Notes: generated from the sequence alone by a model not told the origin. A stretch of DNA of 64,000 nt from Lepas anatifera (GCA_034440635.1 JAOTON010002085.1:1054001-1118000), one strand, 5' to 3'. Shown: positions 25,868-39,600, counted from the stretch's first letter. Program-made: numbers and translations.

Positions 25868-26725
25868 AACCCAGCACAGTCCACGCTCGTTTCGTACACA
25901 TCATCGCCTGAGGTCTGATCGGACCTCCTATGGTCACGGAAAGGGGAAGTGATACGGAAAATATTGAAAGGACGCTAGAGACGCCTTGCCGCCTTCTACT
26001 CTGGAGCCGAGTTTGAACCATATCTGTTGACCATTGACGTCACAGTGAACCAAACTGGATCAAATTTAGTCCCATTTAGAGACTCCCTTATATCTCGGGA
26101 ACCATGCGACCCAGAGCAAAATAATTGACATACGTGTTCGTATTTGCCTAAGAAGGTAAATATCTGAGACATAACCTTCTAAAATTAAATTATGACCCTG
26201 ATTTTAGGTCAAGGTCAATTAATGACCTTTCAGGTGACCAACATGACTACATGACCAACATATAATTCGAATTCGTGCACGGTCATGCTCATTACTATGA
26301 TACCAAATTTCAGGTTGTATCTTTCGTTCAAAAGTTATAGAAATAAACAATTTAAAAAGTGACATTTGATGAGTTCTGGTGACCTCGGTATTGAAATGAA
26401 CTCAAAGTGGACGAAATACTGCAAAAGAATTAATTTCAAGAGCTTTTCAATTATGTATAGAAACTTATCGGGTTCTTCGAGAAGACGACTTACACATTGG
26501 TTTTGTCAGCCCCATTTTAGAACAGAATCACCTATCATGGATTTAGAAGTGACTTCATAACTCATTGACCTGACCTTATGTCCATTTTTGGTAGCGAGCT
26601 GTCAAATTGATCACCCTAGAGATCTGCAAGGCGACGTTTATCTTATTTGAATCGGCTCAGAATATTTGCGAAAAACCGAAGGAGTGTTCGATCGAAACCC
26701 CATGGTGGTGTCTGAATAGGTGTTC
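25868..26725 (-). mobile_element. MITE family D, copy D2
   Basis: Inverted relative to D1: TCTGATCGGACCTCC and the GGGGAAGTGATACGG segment on the left, GCGAAAAACCGAAGGAGTG on the right. The termini are eroded. Confidence 0.5.
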
Positions 26726-27170
26726 TGATCATAGCTCCTTTGTTTCCTTATAAAGGTTTGTGGGAGAATGTAGATTCAAGATGAATATGAGGGAAATCTC
26801 GCTTGAGCTGTCCCATTTCCACTCAGTCCCGAGAAGTATGTCACTTACACTGGTCAACAGCCAAAATGGATCCGGCACGTGAGCACCTGTTCGTACCTAT
26901 TTCGATACCGCTGATTTCAAATTTAGTAACCGTTTTTTTGTCATCGGACCTGGTTTCTTCTTCAGAGCATACCTAGTGTATAGCCCTTACACTTTCCACA
27001 CACAGTCCTAAGCCTAGCCTTTTGTGGAAAATCTAGATCAAGGATGTCGAGACCCCGGGTTATCTGCACCCAGACAATGCAGCTTATCACTCATACATGA
27101 AATAGATAACACAAATGCCCTCATCACTCACATGTGAATTTATTGCAACGGAAGACTACCTCGCATTTAA

Positions 27171-28009
27171 CACGCGCATTGACGGGGGTATGAGCCACCT
27201 TCGCTTTGACGGGGGCGGGTACCCGCCCCCCTAAGATCTCGAGAACCACGGTAGGTAGCGAAAAACGGTAAAAGGCGTTGGGCTGCCCATCCACTTCTCC
27301 ATCAAAAATATTTGAACCATTTTTTGTCAGGTCACATTTAAGGTCACGAGAGGTCAAAACATGCCGTCATAGGGATAACATGTAAATTTAGTTTTTCGGC
27401 CGTTTCATCTGAACAAGTAAAGGTAGAGCGAAACAACTGAAACCATATGAATCCTCTCAGCAAGACAAATCGAATGATATACAATTTGACCTTGCTAGGT
27501 CAAATCAAGGATTTGACCTGACCTGAGGTCAGGTCAGGGTCAAATTATATAGAATGCATATCATTAGAACCGAAAAGCCCAGGCGAGTCTAATGCAGCTA
27601 AAATAAATGCTCTATCACCATCCGTTACTGAGTTATTCGGTAAGAACCATTTTCCCATGTATTTCCAATGGAGAGGTCATGCCTCGTACCTGACCTTACG
27701 TCATCGCTATCAAAAATACCGGAACATATTTTAGAGAACTCGGTGGGGCCATTATGTGATATGAGTTTCAATCGGATAAGTTCACCCCGCTCTGACTTAT
27801 GCTATCTTAAACTTTTTTTGAGGTCGGGTCACTTGACCTGTACTGGTGACCTGACCTTGGATAACCTAACCTTAATATTTTCACAGAAGTTGTAAAAATG
27901 ATTAGGGAAAAGGTATGCCAAGTACGGTGGTGCTACGCGCCGCTGTTTTTCTGCTATCTCCGATAAACCTGAGGGGGGGTTGGGTACCCGCCCCCCGTCA
28001 ATGCGCGTG
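27171..28009 (+). mobile_element. MITE family A, copy A2
   Basis: 839 bp, same orientation as A1 and nearly identical by eye along its whole length. Flanked by TTAA on the left and TTAG on the right. Confidence 0.8.
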
Positions 28010-28049
28010 TTAGGTGCATGAACATTGTACATTAAACAAGGCTTGCGCG

Positions 28050-28470
28050 CGGTCGCACAAGCTCGCCGAAATTTTAGACCGAGTGGTGATGTCGCCACAT
28101 TATATGATGAGGATTTTATGTCAGTCACCTCCCTTGAATGTCAAGTCCAAGTAAAAAGTCACAGGTCAAGGTTATACCACCATTTTAAGGTCATTGACCC
28201 TAGTGCCTTCGGTCGGATAATGTCGCTTAATATGACGTATATTATGTTATGACGTCATAGGTTAAGTCACCCAATTTTGATCTAAAGGTCGCAAGTTCAA
28301 GTCAAAGGTCATAGGTCAAGTTCAAACCTGATTTCCCGCCCAACCGTTGCCATAGTGCTAGTTGCAGTATACGTTATAGGCAAAATGTAATATTTTGACG
28401 TCAAAGGTCAATGGCCTTGAACGACCTTGACCTAAAAGTTTCAGAGAACATTGCCTCAGACCTTTTCTCC
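28050..28470 (+). repeat. Repeat E, copy 2
   Basis: Shares AAGGTCATTGACCC, ATGACGTCATAGGTT and CAACCGTTGCCATAGTGC with the 9.5-kb copy. Begins about 40 bases after A2. Confidence 0.45.
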
Positions 28471-28479
28471 GTTACTTTA

Positions 28480-29940
28480 GGTCACTTTCTCTCCATATCC
28501 GGCTTCTCATCGCATAATCCCGGCATTTCCCAATGGTTACCCTGCACGGACAGAATTTGACCTATATGGCCTCGTTTTACCTTGAACATGTTAACCTAGG
28601 TCTATGAAAATCGGGTTTATGGTAGAATACCCCAGCCTCCACAAACACCCAAACGTTCATTTTTCTAGACCTCTAGGGTTTTGCACTGTCAATGTCACTG
28701 ATGCCAAGTAGGCTGAAACAAAGACGACACACAGAAATACTGGATCTAAAAATTCTGGTCTGATACGGCATTTCTGCTGCCAGATGCGTGTTCAGCGCCA
28801 TAAATTACTATAGAAACGGACTATTTTGTATTGGATCCATGACAAAACTTAAATTTTGTTGACCATGTTATCTGGTCCCTTTCCGCCTTATTCCATTCCC
28901 TGGTACCATTTTTAAAGAACAAATTGTCACATTTAATGCCAACACAAAGTGAACCTGTAAAATTGTGTCCTATTCCGTCCTATCCCATCCCGTTCAATAG
29001 TTCCCGTCCCGTTTTCCATCTCACGCAAACTTTCTTCCCATCAGTGACTTGGAAACCCTACGAGTGTCCCTTTACTCGGACCCCAAAGATAGATCCCGGA
29101 GCGCCAGCGGCGCGTCCTTCCCCATCCAGAAGATGCAGCACCAGTGCTACACTGAAAACCGGTGGAGAACCCGTAGAGTTCTTGCACTTAACTTGCACCA
29201 TATCAGTAATCGGACAGCAAATTTTAAGACCTGTCAGGGTTCTCAACGAGACTGATAGGACTTTCATATCGAGACGTGATGCGCTTCTTTATGTTCTTCG
29301 GTGAAACGTGTTTCATTTCTTTCAGGAGTATTCAAACAGTTCTCAGCTGTCTTAAGAATATTCTGTGAGTACCCTTTCGGTTTTTAGAGTTTTCTAGAAG
29401 AAGCCGTATCCATCTTTCAGAAGTAATAGATTCTCGAAATTTTCACGCTGCGTCTACTCTGAGACGACTACCTTTCTTCTTGAAGACGTGCTAAGATTCT
29501 TCTATGGTGCTTAAGGAGGAATACCGCTAGCTTCCGTAAATTATCCGCTTATTCGTGCACTTAGAATTGGGTCTAGGCCGGATGCCAGTCACATTTTTGA
29601 TAAGCTCCACTGTTGTGGTGGAGCTAATCAAACATGACCTCGTGTTTTAGTCTCAGCCAAATTGTTAAGCACTTAGAAAAAACGGATAATTCACACAGAA
29701 CTGAAGCTGAAAATGGGCATACGTAACCGTAATTCCCAAAGAATGGGATGCCGAAGAAGTGAACTGGTGTGATGAGGCATGGAAAATAACGCCAAAGTTA
29801 ATACAATGCACTCGTGTTCAATCAAATATTTATAGACTCTTAAGATTCACTTGGCGACAAAACAACACAATGCGTTTTCTTTATATTGTAACACAAACAG
29901 ATCAAATTGTTTGATGTGGCCTGCAAACAGTGAAGGCACA
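28480..29940. other. No gene recognised
   Basis: Contains a TCCCGTCCC/TCCTATCCC-type low-complexity stretch at 28860-29040, echoed at 46490-46540. No exon with convincing splice sites seen. Confidence 0.3.
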
Positions 29941-29974
29941 TGACGTCAGTAGGGAGGTCGAACGCCCATATAAA
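29941..29974 (+). promoter_or_regulatory. CRE plus TATA box, candidate core promoter
   Basis: A perfect cAMP-response palindrome TGACGTCA (29941-29948) is followed 20 bases later by TATAAA (29969-29974). The arrangement is typical of a regulated core promoter, but no downstream open frame or exon could be tied to it. Confidence 0.3.
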
Positions 29975-29999
29975 GGGAGCATAACTAATGTCAGCCCTT

Positions 30000-31360
30000 A
30001 TGTCTGCAGATAAAATAAGACATCTGTTCCAAACGCACGGGGCTTTGCGTGAGGCCCACTCACGTCAGAATCTCCTCTAAAAGCTGCTGATCTCCGAGGA
30101 CTAGGCTGACCACGTCGATTTTCGCTTTGACGACCACCAACCCAGCAGTCCAGGCAGGCTTTTGATGGCCGCCACTTGTTCTGCCTCTGAAAAGGAAATG
30201 AGTCGGCTCAAACACGCGAAAAATGGACCAAAACACCCAAACGTTTGGGTTATGCGCGATCCAAGACTTCTTTGAGAGGGGGTGTGGGGGCTTGGCCTGC
30301 CCCACCAGCACCTCGGACGCATCCGTATGCTTTCTATTGGGGCTCGGACATTTCTAGGGGGGCCTCTTGGTGCCCTGGTCTGTTCTTTTGAGCATTAGAT
30401 GCCGGTTTTAGTTATTTTAGCTTTATTTTAAAGATATATCGAGAAATATTGGGGATGCATAGCCGATCTTGGGACAAGAGACTTTTTAAAGACTTTTGCC
30501 CCCTTTGCCCACTGACTATCGTGCCCCCTGAGACACTTTTGAAGGTCAGGGGCCCCCTAATGTGCTCCTTCCCGGGAGCAGATAACGCTATCGCGATCGG
30601 TTTGGGCCCACGGATATATTTGTGTCGCCCTGGTTGGCGTCCCCGGTCTGGATGCGCCCTGACTGTGTTCCCTGATCGGCATTCAGATTGCCCATGGACG
30701 GATGGACAAACCAACCCTCCCCTTCCCAACCCCGCCCTTCGGAAGACGGAAAGTCCCTACTACACCGCCGTGGATCCGTGCCTTCTTCAAACGCAAGGCG
30801 TTTTGTTTTTTGTTTTTAACACTACGTTTTTTTTTTTTAGGGCTGGCCCCATCCAACGTTTTGCCGGTCTGCAGGGTCGGTGGTCGACGTTTTGTCAAGT
30901 GCAATTTTCCTAGGCCGGGCCACATTTGTTCCTCCGCGTTGTTCCTTACAGTGCCGTCCCTTCCTTCAAACAGGCGCCGATGCTCCCTTCTCCTCCCGCT
31001 TCCTGATGTTGCTGTGCGTCGTTGTGTTGCTGGCGCGCGCCGCGCGTCCGCCGCGCACATCGCTGAACCATTCCGTGTTGCCTTTTGGTTTTTGAAACTA
31101 AATCGATTTTTTGGTGCCGGTGCTCCGTGTTTTGCTGGGTCTGGTTCTTGAACGGGGGCTCTCTCCAATGAGAACTCTGGGTTGGGATGAGGCGCTTATG
31201 GGGTTTGTGAAGTTTTTAGTGTAGAAAGGACAGGACGAGCTCGCTTTTTTCTATATGAAAACAGTAATGCCTCCTACTTATTTTCAAAAACAGTCATCAG
31301 GCCTTCCATAGAAGCAACGAGAAGCTACCGTTCGATTTCAGCGAGCGAAATCGTCACGCT
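30000..31360. other. GC-rich stretch open on both strands, unassigned
   Basis: 30680-31170 has frames of about 150-160 codons on both strands. The minus frame is rich in Lys/Arg, the plus frame in Pro/Phe/Leu. Reciprocal openness and bias suggest base composition, not coding. Confidence 0.3.
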
Positions 31361-31409
31361 GTGTCACGCGGCCAGAGCTGGGGTGACGCCGGTGACGGAG
31401 GACGGCCAT

Positions 31410-31553
31410 CACGTGACCGCGAGGGCGGGTATATAGCCAGGTACGGCGGTGGCCGGCTCGCTGCGCCCCTGTCCCGCCTGCCCTGCGCACGTGCCGCCTG
31501 TGTCTGCTGCTCCACCCCCGTCACCGCTACCGCCGCAGCCTCCGCCAGCCAAC
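31410..31553 (+). promoter_or_regulatory. Candidate TATA promoter with non-coding first exon
   Basis: CACGTG (31410-31415), a TATATAG box (31430-31436) in GC-rich DNA, then a GC-rich stretch ending in a consensus donor CAAC|gtgagt at 31553/31554, with a second CACGTG at 31488. No good start codon begins a sustained frame across the donor. The nearest suitable acceptor in front of a gene on this strand is cttgcag at 36614, three bases before the neuroparsin 1 ATG, so it may be a distal leader exon of that gene. It could equally serve an unseen transcript. Confidence 0.35.
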
Positions 31554-33149
31554 GTGAGTTTCTGCTGCTCTCAGATGGTCGCCCTGCTCAACCTCTTCCG
31601 CTGTCTGATCCAGCAGGAGCACAAAGAAACTGAGTCGGAATTTTGAATATTTTTTTTTGCTGCTGAAGATTGACTTTAGGATACTGAAGCTAGAAAATTC
31701 TAGAAAAGAAAGAAAGGTTTCGGTTCAAATTAAAGCTGTTTTCTCGATGTCCTTTTGCGCTTAGCATTGGGATAGGAAAGCTAGAACTAAAACTGATGCT
31801 AAAATTACAATTAGTCATAACAGCAGGATACTGCTGCACAATTAAAACCAAGACAACGAACCGATATCTACCATAGAAAAAAACTTGCATTACGCCTGCG
31901 CCTTTGTAAGATTTTCTATCCTAAGGCGCAAGGCGAAATTCAGGTAAACCGGTGATAAGCTGCATAGTAAAAAAGAGTGCATAATTACCTAATAAACAAG
32001 AAGTACCTATTTTTCCGAGTCTGTGGTAAGTCTTCAATGTCCTGGAATGCAATAATTCTAGTGGGCGCTATCCGATTTGAGGAACAATCTGTGGTCGTTC
32101 CATAAAAATTTTTATCTGAATTTAGAGTATGGATGTTTTCAGGTAAAAAAATATTTTTAGGGAGATTATGTACACATACAACAATATTTTAGCTTTTGGC
32201 TTTGGCACAATTTTCGTTCTTGTACATTTATTAACTGCTTTTACTTGATATGCTAAAATTATTCTTGCCATTCGGCTTCAGTGGTTTGGATTCCTCTGTT
32301 GGTTATAAGATATAGATGACAGGGTAAATAAAAAACTTGGTCAAAATTCAGGTAGGACAAGGACAAGGACAATCAACAGATTGTAATCCGAGACGGAACA
32401 TATTCTGAGCGCAGTGACGGAAAAATACGATACAGGATGATGCACCGGAGGAAAATTTTGTTCCTTACGTGTGGAGTGTTATAAGTGAAATCTGAACGCA
32501 GGGTATACCAATATGTATATATGTATATGAACTAGCATATGGTGTGGAATGCCCACAATTTTACAATATGGTCTTTTTACTTGTTTTTAAACCTTTACTT
32601 TGGGTTGATCTGCATCACCTGGTTTCGAGTGATTATTCAGTGACTGGAAGCGACCAACAGTTGGAGGGATCAGTCATTTAGTTAGTGATAAGCTTCAACA
32701 TCTTTTCTCCACTGCTTGTGAAGATTAGCGTCTGACATGAACTTTTCATAAGTGGATATCGGAAAAAATTCGTAAAAAAGCAATTAATTGGAAATCAAAT
32801 AAATCGGGCAAATTCGGCTGTCTTGGATGAGTTCAAAGCTGCTGACTTATATCTACAAATTTCTCGGGTTTCACAGAAAAAAAAACATTTGAAGGTAATA
32901 TGAGCACAAATACCTGACATTTTCTCAAATATTACACTAGTGAAGACATTTAAATTTCAAAAACAGTATATTTTGGTGTATTTACCAAGTATATTGCACG
33001 CTTGGCTCTTGGGATTGATGCCTGACTAGAGTCATCAAAGGCTATTTCATGGAAACAATGACCCCAGTATCCGAACGAGTGATTCCAGCAAAGACGGATT
33101 AATTTAGAAGTCTAATTTTAAGGTCTCGGAAAGCACAGGTACAGCCTCC

Positions 33150-33231
33150 TCACTCTCTCTCTCTCTATCTCTCTCTCTCTCGCTCTCTCGCTCTCTCGCT
33201 CTCTCGCTCCCTCGCTCTCTCGCTCTCTCAC
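33150..33231 (+). repeat. (CT)n / CTCTCG tract
   Basis: Pyrimidine tract with a repeating CGCTCTCT pattern. Confidence 0.93.
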
Positions 33232-34217
33232 CCATCAACTACCAGCCAACCCACGTGGGGTAATTTTGAACGCCAGAGCGTCCCAGGGGAAGCGATGCCG
33301 ATTTTACCGGTGCACTGTCACTCCATGTTTTTTAGCGAGCCGGAGCCCTACGCACTACCAACTGAGCAGCTGGGGCGGCCAACATGTGCTCAGCAACAGT
33401 CAGACGGATATTAAATCAACCAATAAACTATTGAACCTTACCGAACTCGATATAAAATCAAGATGAAAACAATTACTAGTATTATGATGGCGAATGGATG
33501 GCAATGGCTAAGGTGGTAAAAAGTATGTAATCTGCTAATTATGTACTGTTTTTACAGAGTTTTCCAAGCCAAAAGTAAGTCGATTATTATTGTCCAGTTT
33601 CAGCCACTAGTAACTGTATAACATTGTACAGGCTTTATATTGCTAATCTAATGATGTTATAAGTGACGGGAGCTTGAAATTGTTCTAGGAATGGCTCATA
33701 AGCCCGAAATTTTGGCCTCAATCATGGTAGGATGGAATGCGATTTTTTTCTTTAAGACTGTTAAAAATTGAATACAAAATAGATTCCACTGCCCCAATTC
33801 TGACCTATTTTCTACCACAAAAAGGGGCTAGTGATGGCTATAAAGGCCTCATTGTAAGTCAGCTGGACAAAGCCTTCTCGTATTCAGAGTATTCGGAGTA
33901 TATTTTTAGACTCCTCCACATACATTTGAGGTTTTCCAGACTTCGCGTCTGAATAATCATACAGCCAACAGAGACATCTCGCATCCGGAAGCAGTCACAG
34001 AATTCTCTGCATAAAACACAAAGCGCACGAAATAAATACACATTGATATCCTGAACACATCACAAGGCACATCACTTAGACAAAAGAATACCCACTCAGC
34101 CTAAAAACGCCTAATGAAATAATGCATCAATACAATGTGAGAACCATGTTTTCAAAATGATGTGCTGACAGATAAAAAGGCAAGAGGATGACTCTGCAGT
34201 GGATTAACTAATTACTT

Positions 34218-34430
34218 GTTGAGGCTTATCGACGCACCAGCTGCCTGGGCTACTTGGTATCGCCAACTCTTTTCCTGCTGGAAGGGTTTCCAGGAGCCAG
34301 ATGGCCGATAACGGGGCGGATTTCCTTGCTCTGGGTATGGGCCGTACCTTGGATCCGGGTCGACCACATGGAGAGCGAGCTCGCGAACCACAACCCCACT
34401 GCTCACGGATTTCCTTCACTGAGCACCGCC
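34218..34430 (-). mobile_element. tRNA-derived SINE 3, decayed head
   Basis: Tail TTATCGACGCACCAGCTGCC and the AACTCTTTTCCTGCTGGAAG middle are shared with the others. The head has GTTGTGGTTCGCGAGC and a damaged B box CGGATCCAAGG. Confidence 0.6.
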
Positions 34431-36517
34431 TTCCTTTGTGTCTAAGGGCTGGCGGCCGATGGGGAACCTCGAGGTGGTGAAATTTGTACTCGATAGGATC
34501 GATACTCTCCCGTTGTTTCTTGTTGTTGTTTGTTCGGGAGTGGTGATAAAAAATAGGATATCACACTCAGGGTTTTCCAATTTTCTCATCACATTGTTAT
34601 TTCATATCAAATATCATGAAAAAGTGTTACAGTCCCCTTAAGCAATTAGTTGTCAAACCGGTTGTACAAGATGTGCCAAACACAGCGCACTGCTCACAAA
34701 AATTGGTTAATAACTATTCGATAAATACGAAAAGGGTATCCGAACAGAGCCTAGGCGATGCATCTAAACCATGAAAAGCAGCGACGCATATCCACCTCAG
34801 AGTGCATTTCGACTGAATGACTGTGCTTCCGGCTAGTATTCTGCTAATAGGTCTGGTATATCTCTAGATGTTTTATGAATCCTAGAAATGAATTAAAGCT
34901 TATTAAAGGAGTCTGCAAGCGTGGTTCTCGTATACAAGGAGATGGTTTGCTATCTTCACTTTTTTGTTGTTTGTGAGGGTGACATTTCGCGTTTCCTTTT
35001 TGCTCGAATAGGGACAGGAGGCCTCCCTTCAATCGAAAAGAGCAACAAAACAGAGGACACGCTAAATCCTATGCCGATAAACAAGCTCTTTTATGTTGGT
35101 CGATTTTGAATTCTACTATTTTGTCGGTAGGAACTTTACAGTATAGATTCGCTCTTATCTAGGCGGACCTAAGGGCTGAAAAAGAATGCCCAGGAGCTGG
35201 TAGAAAATTATAACGAGCTGAAAAGTGTTGTCTTAGAAATATTCCTCCAATTTACTCTCCATTGTTCTAAATCTATGTTTATTTTATTGGGTGTATCTTT
35301 CATAAGTATAAGGCTCTTAATGACTATATTATTATTTAAAATACTTGTGACCAATATAGTAAAAATTTGAACCGACCAATTTTTAGGCCTGTTACTTTGT
35401 GTACACGCTCCTCCACGCATGTCGTGTATAAGCGTCCCGTGATATATTTCCTGCGCCCATCAAAACTTAGCATCCCACTTCCATTTCTCATGTATGTACT
35501 TCCGTTTGTATTTTGCCTCCCCTCTCCCCTTCAAACCCTAGCTCATAAGTCGATTCTCAAGCTGCGTACGCGGGAGTTATTTCTGCTTCTCATAATGATA
35601 ATTTAGGGTTAGCATATGCCATAGCAGAAAATTTTGACTCGCATTCATTTTTTGTCTTTTGACTCGCATTCATATATACATATGATGATCATGGAGAAAA
35701 TCAACGTCCTTTCATTTAGCTAAATTTGCACAAAAGCTGAGACTAGAATCCACAATGACTTATAAAGTACGCTTTGGCTATTTCCGGTGCAGGTGTCGAA
35801 AAAGTCGGCCTCCATATAGTGTAAAACATTAAAAAGTGTGCAATAACAAAGGTAAGCACATGCCAATCTGAAAGAAAAGAGTATCTGCTTCAAATCTACT
35901 GAGACCAATTTTTTATGGAAAATTTTCATTGTCGTTCTACCGGAAGAAGCCACTCTTTTCCAAACAAACACTCGACACGACCGGTAGGGATTTTTACAGC
36001 TGTTTTTTATTCACTTGCAGCATACATGATATTTTGGACGCCATATGGAACTAATGGTATAGATATTGCAATGAATCTGAGAACGTTGTTCTTAACTTCA
36101 TAATAAACCAGCTCAGAAGAAGTCCCTGCACGACTGCTTCGAACCCAGACTTTGAAGCAATAGTGAGTTTCCATTTACCTAGTCTTACTGATAGTCCCCT
36201 CATCTCGGCACAAAAGTACCTGGTTCCGCGCCTGCGCGCAGTCTCAAAGCACGAAAACATGTTTTTGAGTTGGGCCTGGCGCCAGGACACCCTGTGTACT
36301 TGTCGCGAACATAATCAAACAGCACACAGGCCTCGGCTAGGCCGGCAGTTCTCGCCGCTATTGTATCTCCCCGATTTGCCGGCAGTCGGCCAAACTGGGC
36401 ATAACATTTATCTCAAATGCCCAAACGGTGGACTTTGGTTCTTCTGAGCGGTACCCAGCCAATGGAGGCCGGAGTTTGGCCGCAGGGGCGGGGGCTTGTT
36501 CCCCCGGCTACCCGGAG

Positions 36518-36551
36518 TTATACTGCCGGTGGCGGGGGAGGCAGGCTCAGT
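36518..36551 (+). promoter_or_regulatory. Possible proximal promoter of neuroparsin 1
   Basis: A TATA-like TTATACT (36518-36524) lies about 30 bases before TCAGT (36547-36551), the arthropod initiator consensus, in a GC-rich stretch. Starting there would give a leader of about 68 bases. This competes with the distal TATA/leader-exon model at 31430-31553. Confidence 0.35.
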
Positions 36552-36616
36552 CTGTGGTCTGTCGGTAGCGCGAGGCGTCGGGCTGTGCTCAGCTCACCAT
36601 CACAACTCTTGCAGGA

Positions 36617-36690
36617 ATGCAGCTCAACATGCAGCCGACGACGGCGTCGCTAGTAGCCGGTCTCCTGGTCACAGTCTTGCTCTTCAACAG
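36617..36690 (+). CDS. Neuroparsin 1, coding exon 1 (signal peptide)
   Basis: Encodes 24 residues plus two bases of a Ser codon, ending AACAG before the donor gtgagc. It begins MQL like exon 1 of the second gene. The ATG is three bases after a cttgcag that could act as an acceptor for an upstream non-coding exon, so the transcript 5' end is not settled. Confidence 0.85.
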
Positions 36691-39600
36691 GTGAGCACGC
36701 CGATGCGTGGGCGCTGCAGTTGGCGAACGTGCCACAGTGGAGGCGTGAGTAGGTTTGTTTGGGTTGGCCTGGTGCCCGAGTTTTACCAGTAAACGACTTT
36801 AAGCTTTTTGTAGTGAGTAGATACTGCTTTGTAGATAGCAAGTCGCATCAGGCACAATGCCGTACTTTCGTTTATGAAACGCACAGATTTAGCTATTTGC
36901 CGCGAAATTGGTAATTCTTGCACCCGTCGATGTGGATTTGTAGATATGTCATCCCGGTTGTTTGAACTTCTTACCAAACAGCTGCTAGTTGCAAGATGAG
37001 TATAGATTCTACAATTAGTAAAATGTTATGCTCCAGAATTAAGCCATTGCCAAAATATCAGCCTAGAAATTAGATCGGTCTCGTTATAGAGCCCATGTTT
37101 AGGAAATTCTACGAGCTGCGAGAAAACCAGCAAGGGGAAGTCCAACATGTGAAAAATACATGGTAAGCGAAGAGTTTAACCCGGTACCGTCAGGAATCTT
37201 TTCATACACCTGTCCGCCTGGGGGTGCGATCGGACCCACCCTCTACGATCTCGGGAGCCGGAAGTGATACGGAATAAATTGAAATAACACTGGAATCGCT
37301 TTACCGTCTTCTAATCTGGAGCCGAGTTTGAGCCATATCCGTTAACCCGTGGCATTACAGCTGGTCAAAATGGGTCAGATTTAGACCCCTTTGGAAAATC
37401 CTTTACAACTCGGGAACCATGAGACTTGGTCTGATCTTAGAGAAGTCTCAGTTCCAGCTTGGGCCCACAAAGCAGGCTGAGAAACACTGACTTAATTGGG
37501 TATATTAAATGTTCTGCGAGACGCTAAGGGTATAAAAACCTCATCAGGTACCTCTATATCCAGAACATCAAAGAAGCTGACAAAAAGAAATCCCAGGCCT
37601 TGCTACCCACGTAGGAAGCCTTGAGACCGTGACGTTTTAATCTCGGCCACCGCCCGCGTTCTCTAGTCAGGTACTCGCCAGGTGAGGTGAAATCTAATTT
37701 TCTCTGGCTTTAATTGATCGCCTACATGGGATCTGGCTGACTGGGAACAAATCTCATTTAACGTTTTGCATAAATATTCAAGCAAGTATCTCATAGTATT
37801 GGCGCATTTTTTTCTGAATTAAGATTAATGTTGAGGACAATGACGTCAAATAGATGCTGAAGCATACCGAGGGTCTGAACCGAAACACTCTAATACAGAA
37901 ACCGTGCCTCTGTTTCCGATTACCAAGGTCACCAGAGGTCACCAAATGTCACGGTTTTCGATTTTTCTGTGTCTATAACTTTTGGCCTAAACAAGATACC
38001 GTCTTAAATTTGGTATTATAATAATGAGCATCGCCCAAGGATTTGAATGATATGCATCCTGACCTTGCAAGTGTATCATTCGACCCGGACCTGTGATCAA
38101 GACCATACCGCAGAAAACTTGTATTCTTGGGTCAAGACGGACACATTTATGTTTTTGTTTGTTCCAGGCGTAATAGTTCCGGAGGTGTAAAGGATTTCCT
38201 AAATGTGTCAAAATTTGACCCATATGGCCCTCTGTAACGTCACGGGTCAACGGATATAGTACGAACTCGGCTCTAGAGTAGGATATGGTAAATTTTTCCG
38301 TATCACTTCCGGTTCCCAAGATCGTAGGGGGTAGAGCTCCGATCAAACCTCCAGGTGGTGGTATTTTCGAAAGGAGCCCAGGAGGTGCTGGGAAAGTCGT
38401 GACCTGTTTGTGGGTATTATTTCCTAGTTTTACTCTCTCGACAATTCGTTTGATTACTGCATAGCTATTCATTAATAATTGTAAGAGGTGCTTTCATCCC
38501 TATTGTCATGAGCATTCGTGGCATTTGAAATTCGGGATGCTGGTTGAGCACAGTCGTTAAAAATAGGCCTGTATTTGTGCGGTATTTGTGGAATCTTCAT
38601 GATTTTACTGCCTCATCTAAGCGGGGATATAAAATTCCTGGCACTGAAGCCCCCAATGCCAATAATTGTATTAGGAAATTTGTTTTTCATTTGTATGTGG
38701 CCAACATGGACGGGGTATGAAAACTTGTATAGTGAGTTATAGTTGAGGCTTATTAATGCATCAGGGAGAGGCAAAAAATACATATATAACATTAATTAAC
38801 TAGAAATGCAACAAGTTTCTAAATTTGAGTTGTTGACATTATTAGAGAAAATAAATATTGATTTTATAAATAGGGTCAGACTTAAAAGGGGAACACTTTT
38901 TCCCAATTTAAGTTTCAGTGCTTGCAAAACATAGAGAGTTTTCGGGAAGGTGAGCAAATGTCGGGCAATCATATTTTAAGGAATTATCAAAGAACTATGT
39001 ATTATGCAACATCAGTAAATGAATGTTAAGTTTTTCTGGGCCAAGCTCTGCTTAGTAACTGCAATTCTAATTCTCCCTGCTCGCTCATGTCCCCTGAACA
39101 AATATATATACATTCAGTAGCGTTGTTGTTCAGTAGCCTACGTCGTTGCTGCAGTGTGCCTCAGGCTGACGTCTGGTTGTCCGCTGTTGCAGCGCATCAT
39201 ACACAGTGGCTGTGCCACGTTGCAGACTGACGACCGCCCTGGCGGTGGACACCAAGGACTGTCGCTGGGGCACCATCAACTACTGCGGCACACAAATCTG
39301 CGCCAAGGTACCCGCCCTAGCGGAGTGAATAGCCAGCTATACGGAGAGGACGTAGTTGTCTTGAAAGATAGAGCTGATAACGGCATATGATTAATGGGAA
39401 TTAGTGAATATCTGAAGCTGGTTCATGAACTGACAAGGCCTCTGGTCGTATCACAGGGTTCTCCTAGAAAGTGGGAAATATTCAACCATTTTCAGAAATA
39501 CAAATTCAGCTTGCACACCGTTCTTAAATTACGAAACGCTCGAAAAAGCATAAGCTGGATTATTATCATGTGTTTCGGTAATTTTATATCAAATGCCAAC

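Noticed and set aside
22935..28013. CRISPR-like or satellite array suggested by recurring GGGTACCC and TGACCT blocks
   Set aside because: The repeats are dispersed copies of TTAA-flanked MITEs, not regularly spaced direct repeats with spacers.
30683..31168. A 161-codon Lys/Arg-rich minus-strand frame
   Set aside because: The opposite strand is open over the same stretch, there are no recognisable motifs, and the openness is explained by GC-rich composition.
31575..31646. Short frame MVALLNLFRCLIQQ starting after a ctctcag
   Set aside because: It would require a 21-base intron after the 31553 donor; too short, and there is no continuing exon.
37987..38472. A 161-codon minus-strand frame in intron 1 of neuroparsin 1
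   Set aside because: Lies across a family D MITE copy; the same region in other copies is not open.
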